Assembly (NCBI GenBank): GCA_009741485.1
Contig: VKON01003822.1
Span: 1-64,000 of the forward strand
Reading direction: 5' to 3'
DNA: 64,000 bases
Source: Malurus cyaneus samueli
Lineage: Eukaryota > Chordata > Aves > Passeriformes > Maluridae
The stretch's first letter is position 1, and the number at the start of each line of letters is the position of its first letter. Of the stretch, positions 22,414-35,282 are shown in pieces. The position numbers were made by a program, and so were the translations under genes. The notes beneath the pieces are model-generated. The model searched no databases and was not told the origin of the DNA. It was given only the letters and a program-made list of their open reading frames with translations.

Positions 22414-23800
22414 GTCGGAGTTACTTTTAGGAAGTGGCACTCACCGTTTCTGAGGACATGCCAAGTAGTTCTCAGGTTGTTCCTCCTTTCCACACACACT
22501 CAACAGTTCTCTGCATCTGCACAAACAACGCCTCTGGCTGTGCTGTTTGCTGGTTCTCTGGTCTTCTATAGGTAAACACAGGTCGGTTTCCTTCTTCTTG
22601 GGGAACCCCTGACTCTCCCACTAAGACTGATTGGTCAGTTCTACCATTCTGACACTCTCAACATGTGGAAAGATAAATCTTTGTTCCTCACTGTGGATTT
22701 GGGGGCTGGCCCTTCTTTCAAAGCTTTCTTGCTTGAAGCAGATTCATCTGTGACATAACTGGCATTGTTACATTACCAGATAACCTCGCAGCTATTCTGG
22801 CTCAGAGGCAAAGGGTCTCAGCACCTGTTAGTGCTTAGTGACCCTCAGATAAGTTTGGAGTTGATTTTGAAAAACGTCAACACTTCCCAGCATTTTACAT
22901 CTATTACAAATCCCAGGCGTGATCTGCAATAGGTATGTTTACTTTTGCCTTTCCTCTTTGTACAAAGGATATTCTTGCCCTGATAGGTGGATGCTGCTCT
23001 CAAGATCAAATTGATTACCAGTCTTCAAGCAGTAAAAATTAGTCTTGGACAACTTCTTAATCTTAATTGTCCATCACTAGCAGGAATCCTGTAAATTTAG
23101 CAAAGGGAAACCTGTCGATTTTATGCTGGTTGATTCAGGGGTTCAATCGATTGCACAGTTCAACAAATTCCTCCACTAACATGCAGCTGAGGGGCTGTTT
23201 GGTGGCCTGAGGTGTGCTGTGTTTGGGAAATTCAGGGACTATCTCCAAAGAGAAATCAGATGAGAAATGGCCAGCATTTCCTATTACGATACTCAAATTT
23301 TAGCTGTTGATTTAAAGTTACTTTGAGAAGTATTTGCTTCCTCATATTCACATATCATCCAGAGTGTGTATGCTTCAATTGGCAGGGAATTACTTTCTGA
23401 GCCTCGATGCACCCCAGGCTTTCCAATGAGTTGTAGTGGAAGGACAGTAAAATTTAACAGTGTTATCTTGAAGGTGTGTGTGGCCTCTTACGTGGCTTTG
23501 GACTTCAACTTGCTCAACTGAATGTGGAATAGTGACTGGAGTATGCGGAGCTTAAACTGGTTTTCTGTCCCAGTGGGATGTTGGGACAGGGATATTCTTG
23601 ATAACTACTGTACCTTAATCTGAGCTGCTTCATGTGATCTCAGTTCTGCCAATAGTTGGGGGAAAAGTGAAATTGGATACCTATATTTCACTTTGATGTT
23701 TTTATGGGGTTTTCATAACCTGAATTTGATCAGTTCATACATTCAGAAAACCTCCTTCTCTGTAGTGACTGAAAGATATCATGGACAATTACCTGATAGA
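22414..23800. other. Spacer (copy 2), no gene seen
   Basis: Collinear with 3772-5150; nothing recognised. Confidence 0.5.
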
Positions 23801-26540
23801 AGATGGATATTTTCTTTGAAGGGAATTTCTGTTTTTTTTTACTCATGAGAAGTCGCAGAGAGAACCTTATGGATCTCCCAGGCAGTCTGGAGTCTTTTTC
23901 CACATCTCTTTGGCAAGCTAGAGATTCTGGAAGCAACCCCAGACTCCTTCAAGGCAAACTACCTGAAATGATTTTTCTCTTTTGAAAAAAATTATCCTGT
24001 GGGATAATCTGAAGACCACTTCTGCAATATGCCTGGAGTTCTAATCTCAGTTTTAAGACCTGAAATCCCCAGGTAGCCAGCCCCAGAGTGTGCTCCAGAG
24101 AAGCGCGAGACTGTGCCTCCTGGATGCACCTGAGACTACTCCCAGGCATCTCCCAGAGTCTTTTCAACATTCCTCTGTGAAACTTGAGATCCCAGGGAAT
24201 GTGCCCCAGGACTCCCTCAGGGAGCCCCATAGATGTTTTTTTCTCTTTTTGGACAGTACCTGTCTTATTTCTGGGATCCCCTTGATGACTCCTTGGGCAT
24301 CTCAGGATCTTGCATCTCTGAATTTAGGCCCTTGATATCGTGAGCAGCACCAAACTTCTACCAGGAAGGTACCCGGGATGATTATTTCTCTTTTGAAAGG
24401 AAAATGCATCCTCTGGACTTCATCTGAGACCTCTGAAACATTTCCTGCAGCCTTATCTTCCAATTTTGGGACCTTGAAATCCAGCTAGAAGCTACAGACT
24501 CCTCAAAAGGTTACTGGAAAGGCATTTTGTCCATACTGAAGGCAGGCCCATTCCTAGAAGTCCCAGGGACTCTGCTTAAGGAATCTCCAGAGTGTTGAGG
24601 GCTCCTTTGAGGCAGTTGAAACCTGGGCAGTAGCTCACAACACCTTCCAGGTAGGGTATTACCTGTTGTGTCTGTGTTAAAGCGAGCTCCTGCCTGGCAG
24701 CGTCCAGAGATTCCTCCTGGGCATCCCAAGGAATGTACTCATTTCCATCTGGGAGATGGCTGAGTGTTTGGGCAGGAGTCAAGATCTTCCTGAGTATTTT
24801 GTTGAAGAGTTTTCGTTCCTGACTCAGAGGCAGGGTGCATGTCGCAAGATCCCTGTGCTCCTGGAAGGTGTCTCTGAGGTTTGCTGGGCTCTGCTGGAGG
24901 CAGCAGAACTGTCAGGGATTAGCCCAGACTTTCACTTGCAAATAGCAGCCCAAAGAACATCTGAGTCTGTTTGTGTTGGGGTCCATGTGCCATAGCTCCT
25001 TGGGATCTGTGCAGCTTGGAATTGTTTTGGCCTGCCTTGTGCACTGTAACATTTGGCAGGGAGCGCCCTTGACTCCTGCGGGGAATGTGCCCAAGGATTT
25101 GGACTTTGTGTGTAGGGCAGGTCCTATGCTCTGTCCTTGCTGGGAGTACTCCAGGGCAGCTTGGGAGTGTTTTCCTTCCTGGATAAGTCTGGAGATGGGT
25201 AGCAGCATAGATTGCCCCTCAGGGAGAGAGTGAGAAGGATTCTTTGCATAGCCTCAGGTCCAGGCCCAGTATTTTCCACGAGACTCCTGCCAGAAATATT
25301 CATTGTGTTTTGGGCTACTCTGGAGACAGATGAATTCTCAGGGAGCAGGCTCAGATCCCGAAGTTGTTGTCAAGGCATTTTGTCATGTTGGAGGCAGGTG
25401 GGGGCCTGTGGCTGCCTTATGACCTCTCCCAGACAGCTCCAGGCTGTTTTAGGCCTTTGAAAACAACTGAGGGTCTTGGGTGGGAAAACACAGAGGAGTC
25501 TAGGTGCTTCCTGAAAGCTTGCCTTGTTGGAGGGCAGGTTGCATGCCCTGTCGGCTGGCTGGACTCCTGTCTGCCATCTCCAGGAGCATCTTTCGGTTTT
25601 TCCTGGAGAGTTAGGGAAATTACCTGTAGGAACCCCAGACCTATTCTAAGGAAGCTAACTACCGAGAAGAGTAATGTATAGGTTGGAGGAAATCACATGC
25701 TGGTAGTGTTCCGACTCCTCCCAGTGCAGCAGGATTATTGGGGTGTCTCATGGGGACGGGAGTTCCAGGTTGTCAGCCCGGACTCCTCCAAGGTGGCCTC
25801 AGTTGATGGTTTTGTCAATGGTTTGGGGGCGGGATCGTGCTGGCAGGTGCTCGACACTGCTCCCAAGAGTACTGGGGTTTGCTCTGGAGGAACAGGTGAA
25901 GTCCCAGGGAGTCTGTGCAAGAGTTTTCGTAGAGCAGGTCCTGAAAAGTATTGTATTTGGGGAAGTGCTGTACCTTGGTAGCTTGCTGGACCTGTCACTG
26001 GCAGCTATGGAATGTTTGGGCACTCCCTGGAAACCGTGAAATGTTGCCCATCACAGAAGCCCCAGACCTTCTTGGGGGAGCTTGTCAGAGAGCAATGTCG
26101 GTCTGCTGGAGGTAGGTTTATGTCCCAGAGCTCACCCAGGAGTGTTCCAGGTAGCTCTGTGAAGTGGTTTGGCTCCACCTTGGAGTAGAGGGATTCTGGG
26201 GAGCAACCCCATGACTTCCTCAAAGGTTACAGGTGGAATCAGGCTATTTTGCGCTATATTGAAGGCAGCCTTCTGGAAGCTACCCAGGACTGTTTCTGAG
26301 GAATTCTCCAAAACGTGTTGTCTGGGATTCTCATGGAGGAGCTAGAATCAACTGCTGGGGTAGTAGTCCGATTGCCTGCCAGGATAGCCAATGTACCTGC
26401 TGATGTCCATGTTAGGGCTGATCCATGCCTGATCTTTCCAGGATTTTCTGGGTCATCCACAAGTGTATAGGCCATTTCCTTGGAGGTGGTGAAATTGGTT
26501 TGAAACAGGAGCCCAATGAATCCTCTGACTTGTTTATAAG
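23800..26540. repeat. 146-bp degenerate tandem repeat (copy 2)
   Basis: Collinear with 5160-7745, unit by unit. About 25400-25520 carries extra or rearranged material relative to copy 1 (an additional partial unit with GACAGCTCCAGGCTGTTTTAG). This is consistent with unit gain by slippage or with mis-assembly. Confidence 0.75.
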
Positions 26541-26672
26541 CCTCTTTGAGTGTTGAAAGGTGTCAATAACGCTCTCCAGGGGCCTTTTCTTCTCTAGGTG
26601 GAACAAGCTCACCTCTCTGCAGTGCCCCAGAGTAGAGGTTTTCCATCTGATCATTTCTGGGGCCCTGTTTTG
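26526..26672 (-). mobile_element. CR1 LINE fragment, antisense (copy 2)
   Basis: Same fragment as 7712-7858; minus-strand translation reads EEKAPGE in place of EKKRPWGE because of small differences. Confidence 0.7.
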
Positions 26673-27398
26673 TACTTTCTGGAGTCCATTCAGTTTTCCT
26701 AGTGGTTGAGAGAACTGGAAGTAGAATATTACCAGATAATAGGCCTGAATATGCTGTTGGTGATAAAACCAGTGAAACCATTCCCAGCCAAGCAGTCAGA
26801 GATTTGGTTGTTGGGAAGGAAGGGGCTTTGAGGGGCTCACATAGCTGAGCTCGAGAGGGCTCTGGCTCCATCCCTCCTGTCCAGTCTTAAGAGATTTCTG
26901 CCACCCAAACAGGGACAGCTGAGGGAACTTGTCCCAGCCCTGTTTGCTGCCTGGCACAATCAAGCGACAAGACTCTACAAGATTTCTGCCAGGTTTTGTG
27001 GCGACGGGAGATGCAGAACATGCCAGTTGGCTATCCCTGCTGGGGAAGGAGGTGTCAGACAGAGAACAGGAAGGGCAGGGGATGGAAAGGTAGACAGATG
27101 TCTCACTGCAACCCAGAGCTGAGTCCATCGGTTTTGCACCAGAAGAATCCTGCTTGGCCTGTGGGATTCTTGTTGGTAAGTATGGTTCATTTTTGGGTTG
27201 AGTTCTGATTTTTTCTTTCTCCTTTGGGGCAACATCCGTTTTTATCATCAACCAAGCTCTCTCCCATCCGATTGCTCTGATCCACTGGGCAAAGCAATTT
27301 CCTTGCTGCTCATGGAGGCCAGGGCAGGGGTCCCTGACACATTTCCTGGAACCCATTCTCCTGGCACAGCCTTGATCCCATTCTCTTCTCCTCCCCAG

Positions 27399-27520
27399 CG
27401 CTAGCAAAGGACAGTGATACTGAATACAAAGCCAGGGGGTCCCTCTCAGTACATCAAGGTGGTCCTCAACCAGCAGGCCTATGTGCGTTTCTACCCGTAG
27501 CCTCCCAGCCCCTCTGCCTC
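27399..27520 (+). pseudogene. USP36/USP42-like exon remnant (copy 2)
   Basis: After the acceptor CTCCCCAG the sequence repeats 8582-8730, including both TGA codons in GGACAGTGATACTGAAT. It differs by a 1-bp deletion (CTCAGTACATC) and by GTGCGTTTCTAC in place of GTGCTGTTCTAC, so the QQAYV motif is kept but the frame to it is broken. Confidence 0.75.
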
Positions 27521-29100
27521 TGCTCCCAGCATCTGGAACAGAGCTGGCAGCACCTGCCTGGCTGGGGGGAGAGAGCTTGGCTCAAGCAGCCCCAGCATCC
27601 CTGTTCATGTGTTGGCTTGGGGTGGTGGGTGGCTGGGAGGGGTCAGCCCCTTGTCATGGCTTCACTGTAGCACCTCACCTCCTTGGAGTGTCTGGCTCCC
27701 ATTACGCATGTGCGCCTGCCGAGGTGTTCCAGTCACTCGCACCTGCATGGCTGATTGCCTGAGCTTTGCCTTCCCCAGGCTCTCCAGCCACAGTTAGAAC
27801 TTGGTGGGGTCAGTGGCAAAGGCTGCCTCCAGCCTGGCCATATGCATTGGCAATGACTCCAACCAAGTGAAGAAAAGTGAGATTACAGGACCCTTCTCTG
27901 GACCACCAATGGGTCTGGTGAGTCCTGAAGGCGCTTAAGTAGAAACATATCACCCTTCCGAGGGTCCCAGCAATGTCTCGTGGTTTCCCTCCATTTGGTC
28001 TTCTTGGTGGTGAGGATCACCTGCCGTCCCGGGCCAAAAATGTATAGAATCCAATGGATTAATTTATGTTGGGCCAGGTGGGAATGTCCATGTGCCTCCC
28101 TGGGGAGGCAAGTTTGACACTGTCCCTTGCAACACTGTGGATCTGTTGCATCATTGCATTACGTGCAGTGCTCTGGTGCAGAGTCTGGGGGGGGGGGATT
28201 GATGGGCCATGACAACGCTCTGCTGTCCTTCATGTGGATGCGGCTTTTTCGGAGTGAAAGGTCCCACAGCTGTGTTGGTCTGCACAGTGGAGGATGGGCG
28301 TTCACTGCCTCAGATCATAAGCTTTTTCATCAACACAGCTTTGAAGCAGATAAGGCCTGGGGCTGTGGTCTCCACCCAGAAGGTGTGAGGCTTAATCCTC
28401 CTTTGAATGTATTCCTCCCAGCCCAGACCTGAGTCACTTTATCTTATCTCCATCAACTTGCAGTCCAGGGCTCCATCAGGGCCCCATTCAGGGTGTGGTG
28501 GTCTTCCATGCAGCTTTTGTTATACAGTTCTGCTATAATAGGTAAAAGTCCTTCATAAAAATGTTTAAGTCATAAACCATAATTTTTGAGTCTCTGACAC
28601 ATGGAGGAGATGGAGAGGACAGTATCACTGTGTCTATGGTCCTTTGACTCCTCGCTGAACATCTCTTTTTCTCCTTGTCTAAAACAAAACAAGCTACTGA
28701 GCCCAGATGATGTCAGAGTTCCCTGTGGCCCACAGCACACTCTGGGATGGGGCCAAAAGCTGACAAACAGATTAGCTCTGTCAAAGCTGCCCCCTCAAAT
28801 TCCCATCATCCAAACTGTCCCACAAAGTCACCCACAAGGCACACATACTGCCCCGTGACACAGTCCAGAGGCCCAAGAAGCTGGAGACATCTGCCATGCC
28901 CAAAGCAAGCTTCCATTGTCACCAGCACCACGAGCAGGGCCCAAGCATAGGTGCCCCCACAGGGCTTGGTCAGCAAGAAGCCACCTACCTCATGCAAGCT
29001 ACTGAAGTTCCAGCAGGAGCTAGTGGCCATGGGTAATGGCTGGGACGCTGAAGAAGGATTCCTGTGGCAGTGCAGTGGGGCAGCTGGCCAAGGTGGCTCA
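27521..29100 (+). other. USP-like downstream region (copy 2)
   Basis: Collinear with 8731-10290 and nearly identical to copy 1 at 27540-28120, then locally very different at 28125-28265, then nearly identical again. No secure exon. Confidence 0.4.
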
Positions 29101-29410
29101 ACAGGGGAGCTGCTCCGTACATAAACGTGTCGCTAGGCTCTACCCACCCCATCATGCACTCTATATAAGCTCGCACCATTACACTGGGAATAGCTGCCTT
29201 ACCTTCGGTAAAATAAATGCTACTGACATAATTTTCAGTAGATCACATCTTAAAATGGAGTGACCTCCAAAATGACTATGTTCAAGAAGTTGCTCCCACA
29301 CTAAAAAGTGCCTGGATGGAAAGATAGTTGCCAGCCTTTACCTCCCCAGGGCAGCCTATCATCTGCACACTAGCTCTGCAGGCCTTACCTACTTGCCATG
29401 CTGTAACACA
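29100..29410 (+). repeat. 187-bp satellite, first block (copy 2)
   Basis: Collinear with 10295-10560; landmark CCTTTACCTCCCCAGGGCAG at about 29337. Confidence 0.7.
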
Positions 29411-29704
29411 CCAACATTCTATTAATGCAAGGAGTTCACAGAAGTTCCTTGTACTCTGGGTTCGACACACAGGAGAATACTGACACAGAATATTCTTCAA
29501 AGGTCAAATTAATTTACTTGGCCATCAGAACTTTGGTAAGGATTATACAACATACTATCATATAAAAACACTTATCATAGCATTTAATTGCCTCCCTTAG
29601 CAATTTAACCGTTTTGTGTTAAGTTACCCAATGTCTTCAAAGGGAATTTGAAGAGAAAGTCAGAAAATATATAGAAAAAACACACATATAGCTACATTTC
29701 TAGT

Positions 29705-30197
29705 TCAGTGTGGATAAAGGATAAACTCCAAGAGGGGGCAGGGGTCAAGACATACGCATCTCATGGTCAGCCTTTTAATCTCCTGGGCCCATGGACCTCC
29801 TTCCAGGTGGGACTTCTGGTCACTCAGCCACTCAGAGCTGGGTTAGGCAAGACTGAGGCACTTTGGTGTGCTATGATTGGACGACACTGTGGGGCTGGGA
29901 TGCTGGCTCTAGGCCTGGGGGGTGGGCATTTCACTGCCTTGCCAGGGCAAGGCCTGACTGCCCTCTGTCATGATCCGTTCGAGTTGAAACGGAGTCGTGA
30001 TAGGTTCTTTTTGGAATCTCAGGTGCAAAGAAAACGAGAGGCAATGTATATGCTTCAAATAATCAGAGACAATTTATTTGAGTATTTTACGATGGGAAAG
30101 GGTGAGAGAAGGAGATAGGGAGAGCGAGGGAGACGGGTCTTGAAAGGAGAGAGAGAGAGGGGCCAGGAGACGGGGTCTTAAGAGGGGTGAGAGAGGA

Positions 30198-30232
<35 letters not shown>

Positions 30233-31121
30233 CCAGAGAGCAGGTATAGCTACCAGCTGACGGTGTCTTCCAAGGTCCACGATGGTCGTCAGGCATCTGG
30301 TAGGGAGAAGTGTCTCTCAGGGTGGTCTCTTCAGAGGAGACTTTAATAGTCAGTTTCAAAGCGAGTGGCTGCAGGCCAGGAGGGGAGGGTTAGAAATGTC
30401 TATTGTTCAGTGTACAGCATGAGCAGCAGCCTGTACCGTTCTCCTCAGGAACAGTGCGATCATCCGTAGCTCACGTCCATTGTTTCAGCAGCTAGGAGTG
30501 GGAACCTGGCAGTCTTTCCACTTTAACCTGGCTCAGACTCCTTTGAGCAGAAAGCCCCCCTTTTCTCCCGCCTTGTGGTATAGTCAATCGTGAGACAGTC
30601 CAGGGTCTTCCATAAGGACTCTCACACCACCCCGTGTCTCACGATTGTCGTCAAGATCATCAACACGATTCCACGGCGATGAAGTGAGGTCTTCATGACT
30701 CGTCAAAGCTGGTAGCATAACCCGGAAAAGACAGAGACAGGAAAGGGAGAGAAAGAAAAGAAGGGAAAGAAGAGGGAAGAGATAATACAATTTATTGAGC
30801 AACATTAGAATTCTGATTAAGTTTTGGTGAGCAACAATTGCTAGCGTAATCATTTCAATCAAAAAATAATCTTAATAAGCAACAATTGTTTTACAACAAA
30901 CAAAAAGGTTAAAATGACTGTAATTGTAGAATAATGGATACATTCCTATTGTCTTCTTATATCAATAGCGTGAGGAGCATCAACAGAAAAAGGGATATCA
31001 TCAATTATGCATGTTCATTATAAAAATCAATTGCGTTAATCGCCTCATCATTCTCAGTTTATGATGTATAGAATTGCTGACAAACAAAAGCTAATTAAAA
31101 CTAAAATCAATTCTCTCTCCC
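29705..31121. mobile_element. Left part of a 2.3-kb insert absent from copy 1
   Basis: Begins GGATAAAGGATAAACTCC right after the CAGTGT that copy 1 joins directly to GTAAGTC. Contains a GA-rich low-complexity tract (30180-30240) and AT-rich sequence. The uninterrupted version is 55392-57655; here it is split by the 31122-35282 block and resumes at 35283 with about 85 bp of overlap. Origin unknown: it behaves as a present/absent insertion, but I could not identify terminal repeats or a coding domain. It could instead be ancestral sequence deleted in copy 1. Confidence 0.5.
30180..30240. repeat. GA-rich microsatellite
   Basis: Almost pure alternating GA on the plus strand. It causes spurious Ser/Leu-rich open frames on the minus strand. 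Confidence 0.9.
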
Positions 31122-31122
31122 T

Positions 31123-31502
31123 ACATATTCATGACCTTCCCTGCTTTGTATTATAATGAGCTTGAATAGTCATTGTGCTTGCATAGTGCTTCCTGGAGGT
31201 CGTGGGCAGGGGTCTTCCAGGATGAAGTAAGGGGCTTCTATACTCTTCCTCAAGGGTTAAACTTTTGATCTTACTTTCTTGCGCACGCCTCCTGATCTCT
31301 TGGCTTCAGTCCAAGTCCTGAGGCCAGTTCTGGCCAGTCTAGGGATCCAGGGGGCAGGAGCTAAGTCACAGATGTCCCTCTTATCTTTCGGCCCTGCATC
31401 CTGCCCATCCTGCTTATCTCGAGTCTTGCCTAACATTTCCCTCTACCTTGCCTTAACTCAGCAAAATGTTAAACAAGTGATTGTTAGAAATCAACTTTAG
31501 CA
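31123..31502 (-). mobile_element. Antisense ERVK-like LTR, 3' truncated
   Basis: Matches the right part of 11911-12596 essentially base for base. The 3' part is missing at the 31122 junction. Confidence 0.75.
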
Positions 31503-31655
31503 AGCACTTACTAATTAACCCTCAGTTTGCTGCTGTTGAAACAGACAGCGACACAAAATAACAGACACACATATACACACAACTACAAGCCCATTTATTA
31601 CAGAGGTGAGCCCCTTTTATCTATTTAGGAACAAATGTATACATTTGTGGCAAAA

Positions 31656-33238
31656 TGTCATGGTTTTACTCAGTCCGATTTTTGGTGGTGGGGGGATGGG
31701 ACCAAGAAACCACAAAAGATGGCTCCTATGAAGAAGTTCTAGAAACTTTCTCCTTCTTCTCCAGCAAAAGGAGCCCTACCCCCTGTGTTTTAGAGCCAAT
31801 CCATCATGGCTCTGAGGTTGATGGACAGGCTGCCCATCAGGCCTGGGCCAATTGCACAGGTTGGTTACACCTCTGTGATGACGTATTGTCCTGTACTTAA
31901 GAAGAATTCAAAACAAGATAGGGGCGGCCGCCATGTAACTTTAAGGTTGTTAGTATGTAGTTTTAGCATCATGCACTGGGGAAAAACAGAGCAGGAGGGT
32001 GAGGAGATGTAAGAAGAAAAAATGGAGACCCAAGATCACAGTAAAGAGGAGATGGGATGATTTGCTGTGCTGTTGCTGTGGTTCTCGAGCATGGAGAACA
32101 TAACTTGTTCTCAAAAGGACTATTTCATCAATGAGAGACCTGTATAGAAAAGGACAGCGACCTTGCTCTGAGGAAAAAACCCTGGCCTTTGAGGACTGGA
32201 TTGAACTGATTAGAAGCCAAAAAAATGAGGAAGAGGCTTGGCCCCCCCCACGATGTTTGAAGCGAGTTGATGCTAAGAAGAAATTGTGTTCTGCGGGGAG
32301 GGAGAGGTGCCCCCGCTCAAGCAAGTGAAGCTGTGTTCTGCCAGAAGATTTGTGATAGTGGTCTCACACCGCTGAAACAACGCAGTTTGGCCTTGAAGGA
32401 CATTCTTTTGTGTGGTAAGCCTGCTTAAAAGCTGTCTACACGATAAGGGACAGGTACAATACTCTGGAATTGCCTGATCTCAGTATAACTAAAAGCTTGC
32501 TTGCTGGAGCCGAAAGTTACAAAGACTCGTTAAGTTCACTTAACGACTTGATAACGCTAGCTTGTGAGGCTAACCGCAAAGTGTCATTTCTAAAGTAGCC
32601 TATAAGGAGCTCAGTTTTTGTAATATGTATTAGGTTGATTACCGTTAGCAAACATGGGCATAAAAGCCGTGGTTGCTGAGGGAATAAACGAGTTGTGCTA
32701 ATCATCTCTCTATATCTGGTGGTCTTGTGCATTTCTCCCGCTGCTCGACAAATGGTCAGCTCCGACACTTTTGTTTCTCCTACGAGGTAAAAAACTCCGC
32801 GCCATCAGCAGTTATACACTGACTGTTCTTGGAGAAGAACTTCAACAGCTTGAGCTGTAAGGACTCTTCTCCTATGATGCTGGACATACAACTGTAATGA
32901 GTAGTTGATCTTTTGACTTTCATTCCTGTCCCCTGTGTGGGGGACCATGGGGGGTAGATGGGAGGACCTGGGAAGAGACGGGTCCCGGAAAGGATAACAG
33001 GTCTTATATTTTCTATCTTCTCCTTGTAAATTTTCCCTTGTTGCTCCCCCCCCGGTGCGGTAGTGAGATACAATAAATCTATTTGGCAACTTCAGCCTCT
33101 GACATTCTCTGGAGCACATCTCTCTCATTATTTATTTATCGCAATTTATTGATAATTGGGCTTGCTCTCCTTCTCCTCTCAAAAGAAGAAGTCGTTGGTG
33201 CAGTGCTTTTGGCTTTCAGCACAGTCTAAACCATGACA
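31656..33238 (+). mobile_element. ERVL-like 5' LTR (extra block)
   Basis: TGTCATGGTTTTACT to TCTAAACCATGACA, with the same TATA-like and AATAAA signals as 12743-14384. Followed at 33243 by a damaged primer-binding site (TGGTGCGTGACTCGGAT, one C missing). Confidence 0.8.
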
Positions 33239-33259
33239 TTTTTGGTGCGTGACTCGGAT

Positions 33260-34132
33260 TGGGAAAAAATCAGGTTTAAACCCATACACAAACATAACAT
33301 TGACTAGTGAGCAGCTCTTTAGTACTATCATTATATGATTGGTGGGTTTGCAGAAGCTGCAGTTTCGTTAATGTTTTGAGTCTTTTGGCCATCTGTGTTA
33401 TCGGTTCAACGTTCCATTCTCTTTTTCCCAGAGGCAGCCAAGGTTGTGTTGTTTTGTGGCAGCATCCTTCTCCTGCAGGCTGTCAAACTTTTCTGTTTCC
33501 CAGGTCTCAGTCATCACTATTATTAGCTGGGTCTCAAACCGCAGGGGCAATGCCGGCTTTCGGCCTCCACATCAGTTCCCCTGTAACTTTCAGTCCCCTG
33601 TATCACACTATTGTGACCAAAGCCCACTCTCATGCGATCCTATAAACAGGATCCAAAATGAGACCCTTTGAGCTCTCCTGGACTACAGGGGGCCTGCAAC
33701 CAGCATCTCCCTCTGAGTGGGATGCCTCTCAGAGCTAGCAAACCCTCTGGTTTGTTATACTCAGAGAATCACTGAAACACTATATATTCCGGGCCAATGT
33801 CCTCACTCCTCAAGGCCCAATCCTTCACCCATCAGAGAGCAGAAAGCATCAAAGTGAGCTATTTACGACCTCTGAGGGAATTTTTCCACAGTTACCTTTC
33901 TTGCACTGACTTGTCTGGGTGATGCCCTTGCACTATGCTATAGCAAATCTGAGAGAAATACTGCTTTTTAGATGTTTAAGTACCTTGGATATCTAAGAAG
34001 TTAGCCTGTAAGTAAGGCTAAGTTATAAGTAAAACTAACTTAAATGCTACTAAGTGTTGTTCTTCTCTAAGTATGTTAACTCATAACTAACAAGCTACCT
34101 AAGTGTTATTAAGTTTCCTCTGTTAACGTTGC
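33260..34132 (+). mobile_element. ERV leader (extra block)
   Basis: Collinear with 14408-15296 and 39779-40674; no intact frame. Confidence 0.55.
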
Positions 34133-35257
34133 TGTAGGGTTGAACGCCTGGCCTACATGCCCAGTGCCCACTATAAAGTCTCCCTATCACTCCCTTATCC
34201 TCTCGGGACATGGGGAGATAAGGTGGCAACAGCAGCAGGGTGAGAAGTAGCTTATTCAGCAAAGATACAAATACAGCAAAGGCGCCGCAAAAGCGAAAAG
34301 AAAAGAATAAATCTACTTCTATAGCTTCCCATTGCGAGTGTTTGGGCACTTCTCCGGAAGGCAGGGCCTCATAGCAGTGCATAGTGGTTGCTTCGGAAAA
34401 GGCAAATATTGGAAAACTCATGAATGCGCCCTGCTTCCTCCTCTCTCTCCTCACTTACATATATCTTGAGCTGCACTCGATAATGGTAATGGAATTATCC
34501 CTTTGGTCAGTTCTGGGTCCAACGTGCCTAGTCCCATCTGTGCCTCCCAGGTATCTTGCACACTCCCATCCCTTGTGGGGAAGGAATGTCAGAGGGACAG
34601 TGCTGCTTGGCAATAGCAAAACACTGGTCTGTTATCAGTACCTTCCAGCCACCACATGCAAAGCACAGCCTGGTCTAAGGGAAACATGAAGCTTTACTCA
34701 GTCAGACCCAATAACGTTGTCTATGTTTGATGTTGAAGTTTGTCACCCATATTGAAAGAAACAGGTATTTTGCTGAATAAGGTCAGGGACCACCCCTTGG
34801 AGTGGTGGCTATGACTCCCCTCCCTCCGAATTATTGACAGCTTTGAAAAAAATCACGGGTTTTAGGCAAGAATATGGGTAAAGGGGAATAACAGTTTTAC
34901 TAATATAATACAAATGAGAACATTAAAAGTAGCATAACAAGCAACAACAGCGCGTCCAAACCTAGTGACAGCCTTATGGAAACAGTCTCTTCTTGGCCGA
35001 GGATACAGTTTGGTTGGCAGCGGCGCCGCTGGCCCCCCGGCTGAGCAGGGAGGGTGTGACGTATGTCTTTGAGAGGCTGCAGGGGACGTGGTAGGTGCAT
35101 CCGCGGCTGGCTAGATCTCCGCGGGCTGGATGTATCGATACAAATGGTCAGAGGTGGATGAGAAAAGTTTCTCTTCAAAACTCACAGCGGAAAAACTGCC
35201 GGTGCTCTTCTGGACAGGAAGAAACTCCAGGAAAGCAAAAAGACTAGGCAGAATCCC
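34133..35257 (-). mobile_element. Antisense long LTR, truncated by gap (extra block)
   Basis: Collinear with the left part of 40675-41959, starting TGTAGGGTTGAACGCCTGG. It ends at the N gap before the LTR's other terminus. Confidence 0.65.
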
Positions 35258-35282
35258 NNNNNNNNNNNNNNNNNNNNNNNNN
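35258..35282. other. Assembly gap, 25 N
   Basis: Run of 25 N. Open frames that read through it (35111-35419 minus, 35130-35570 plus) are meaningless. Confidence 1.

Larger units (their letters stand above)
31122..35282. other. Suspect inserted block: extra copy of LTR-ERV region, probable assembly artefact
   Basis: The sequence jumps without a gap from the 2.3-kb insert into material identical to 12222 onward, runs through the antisense LTR end, the ERVL-like LTR and its leader, and ends at a 25-N gap. After the gap the 2.3-kb insert resumes at a point already covered (31012-31100 versus 35290-35390). Copy 3 has the insert uninterrupted. The block is best read as a misplaced haplotype or third-copy fragment. 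Confidence 0.7.

Noticed and set aside
30074..30359. Ser/Leu-rich open frames on the minus strand
   Set aside because: Produced by the GA microsatellite; also seen at 55711-55933 for the same reason.
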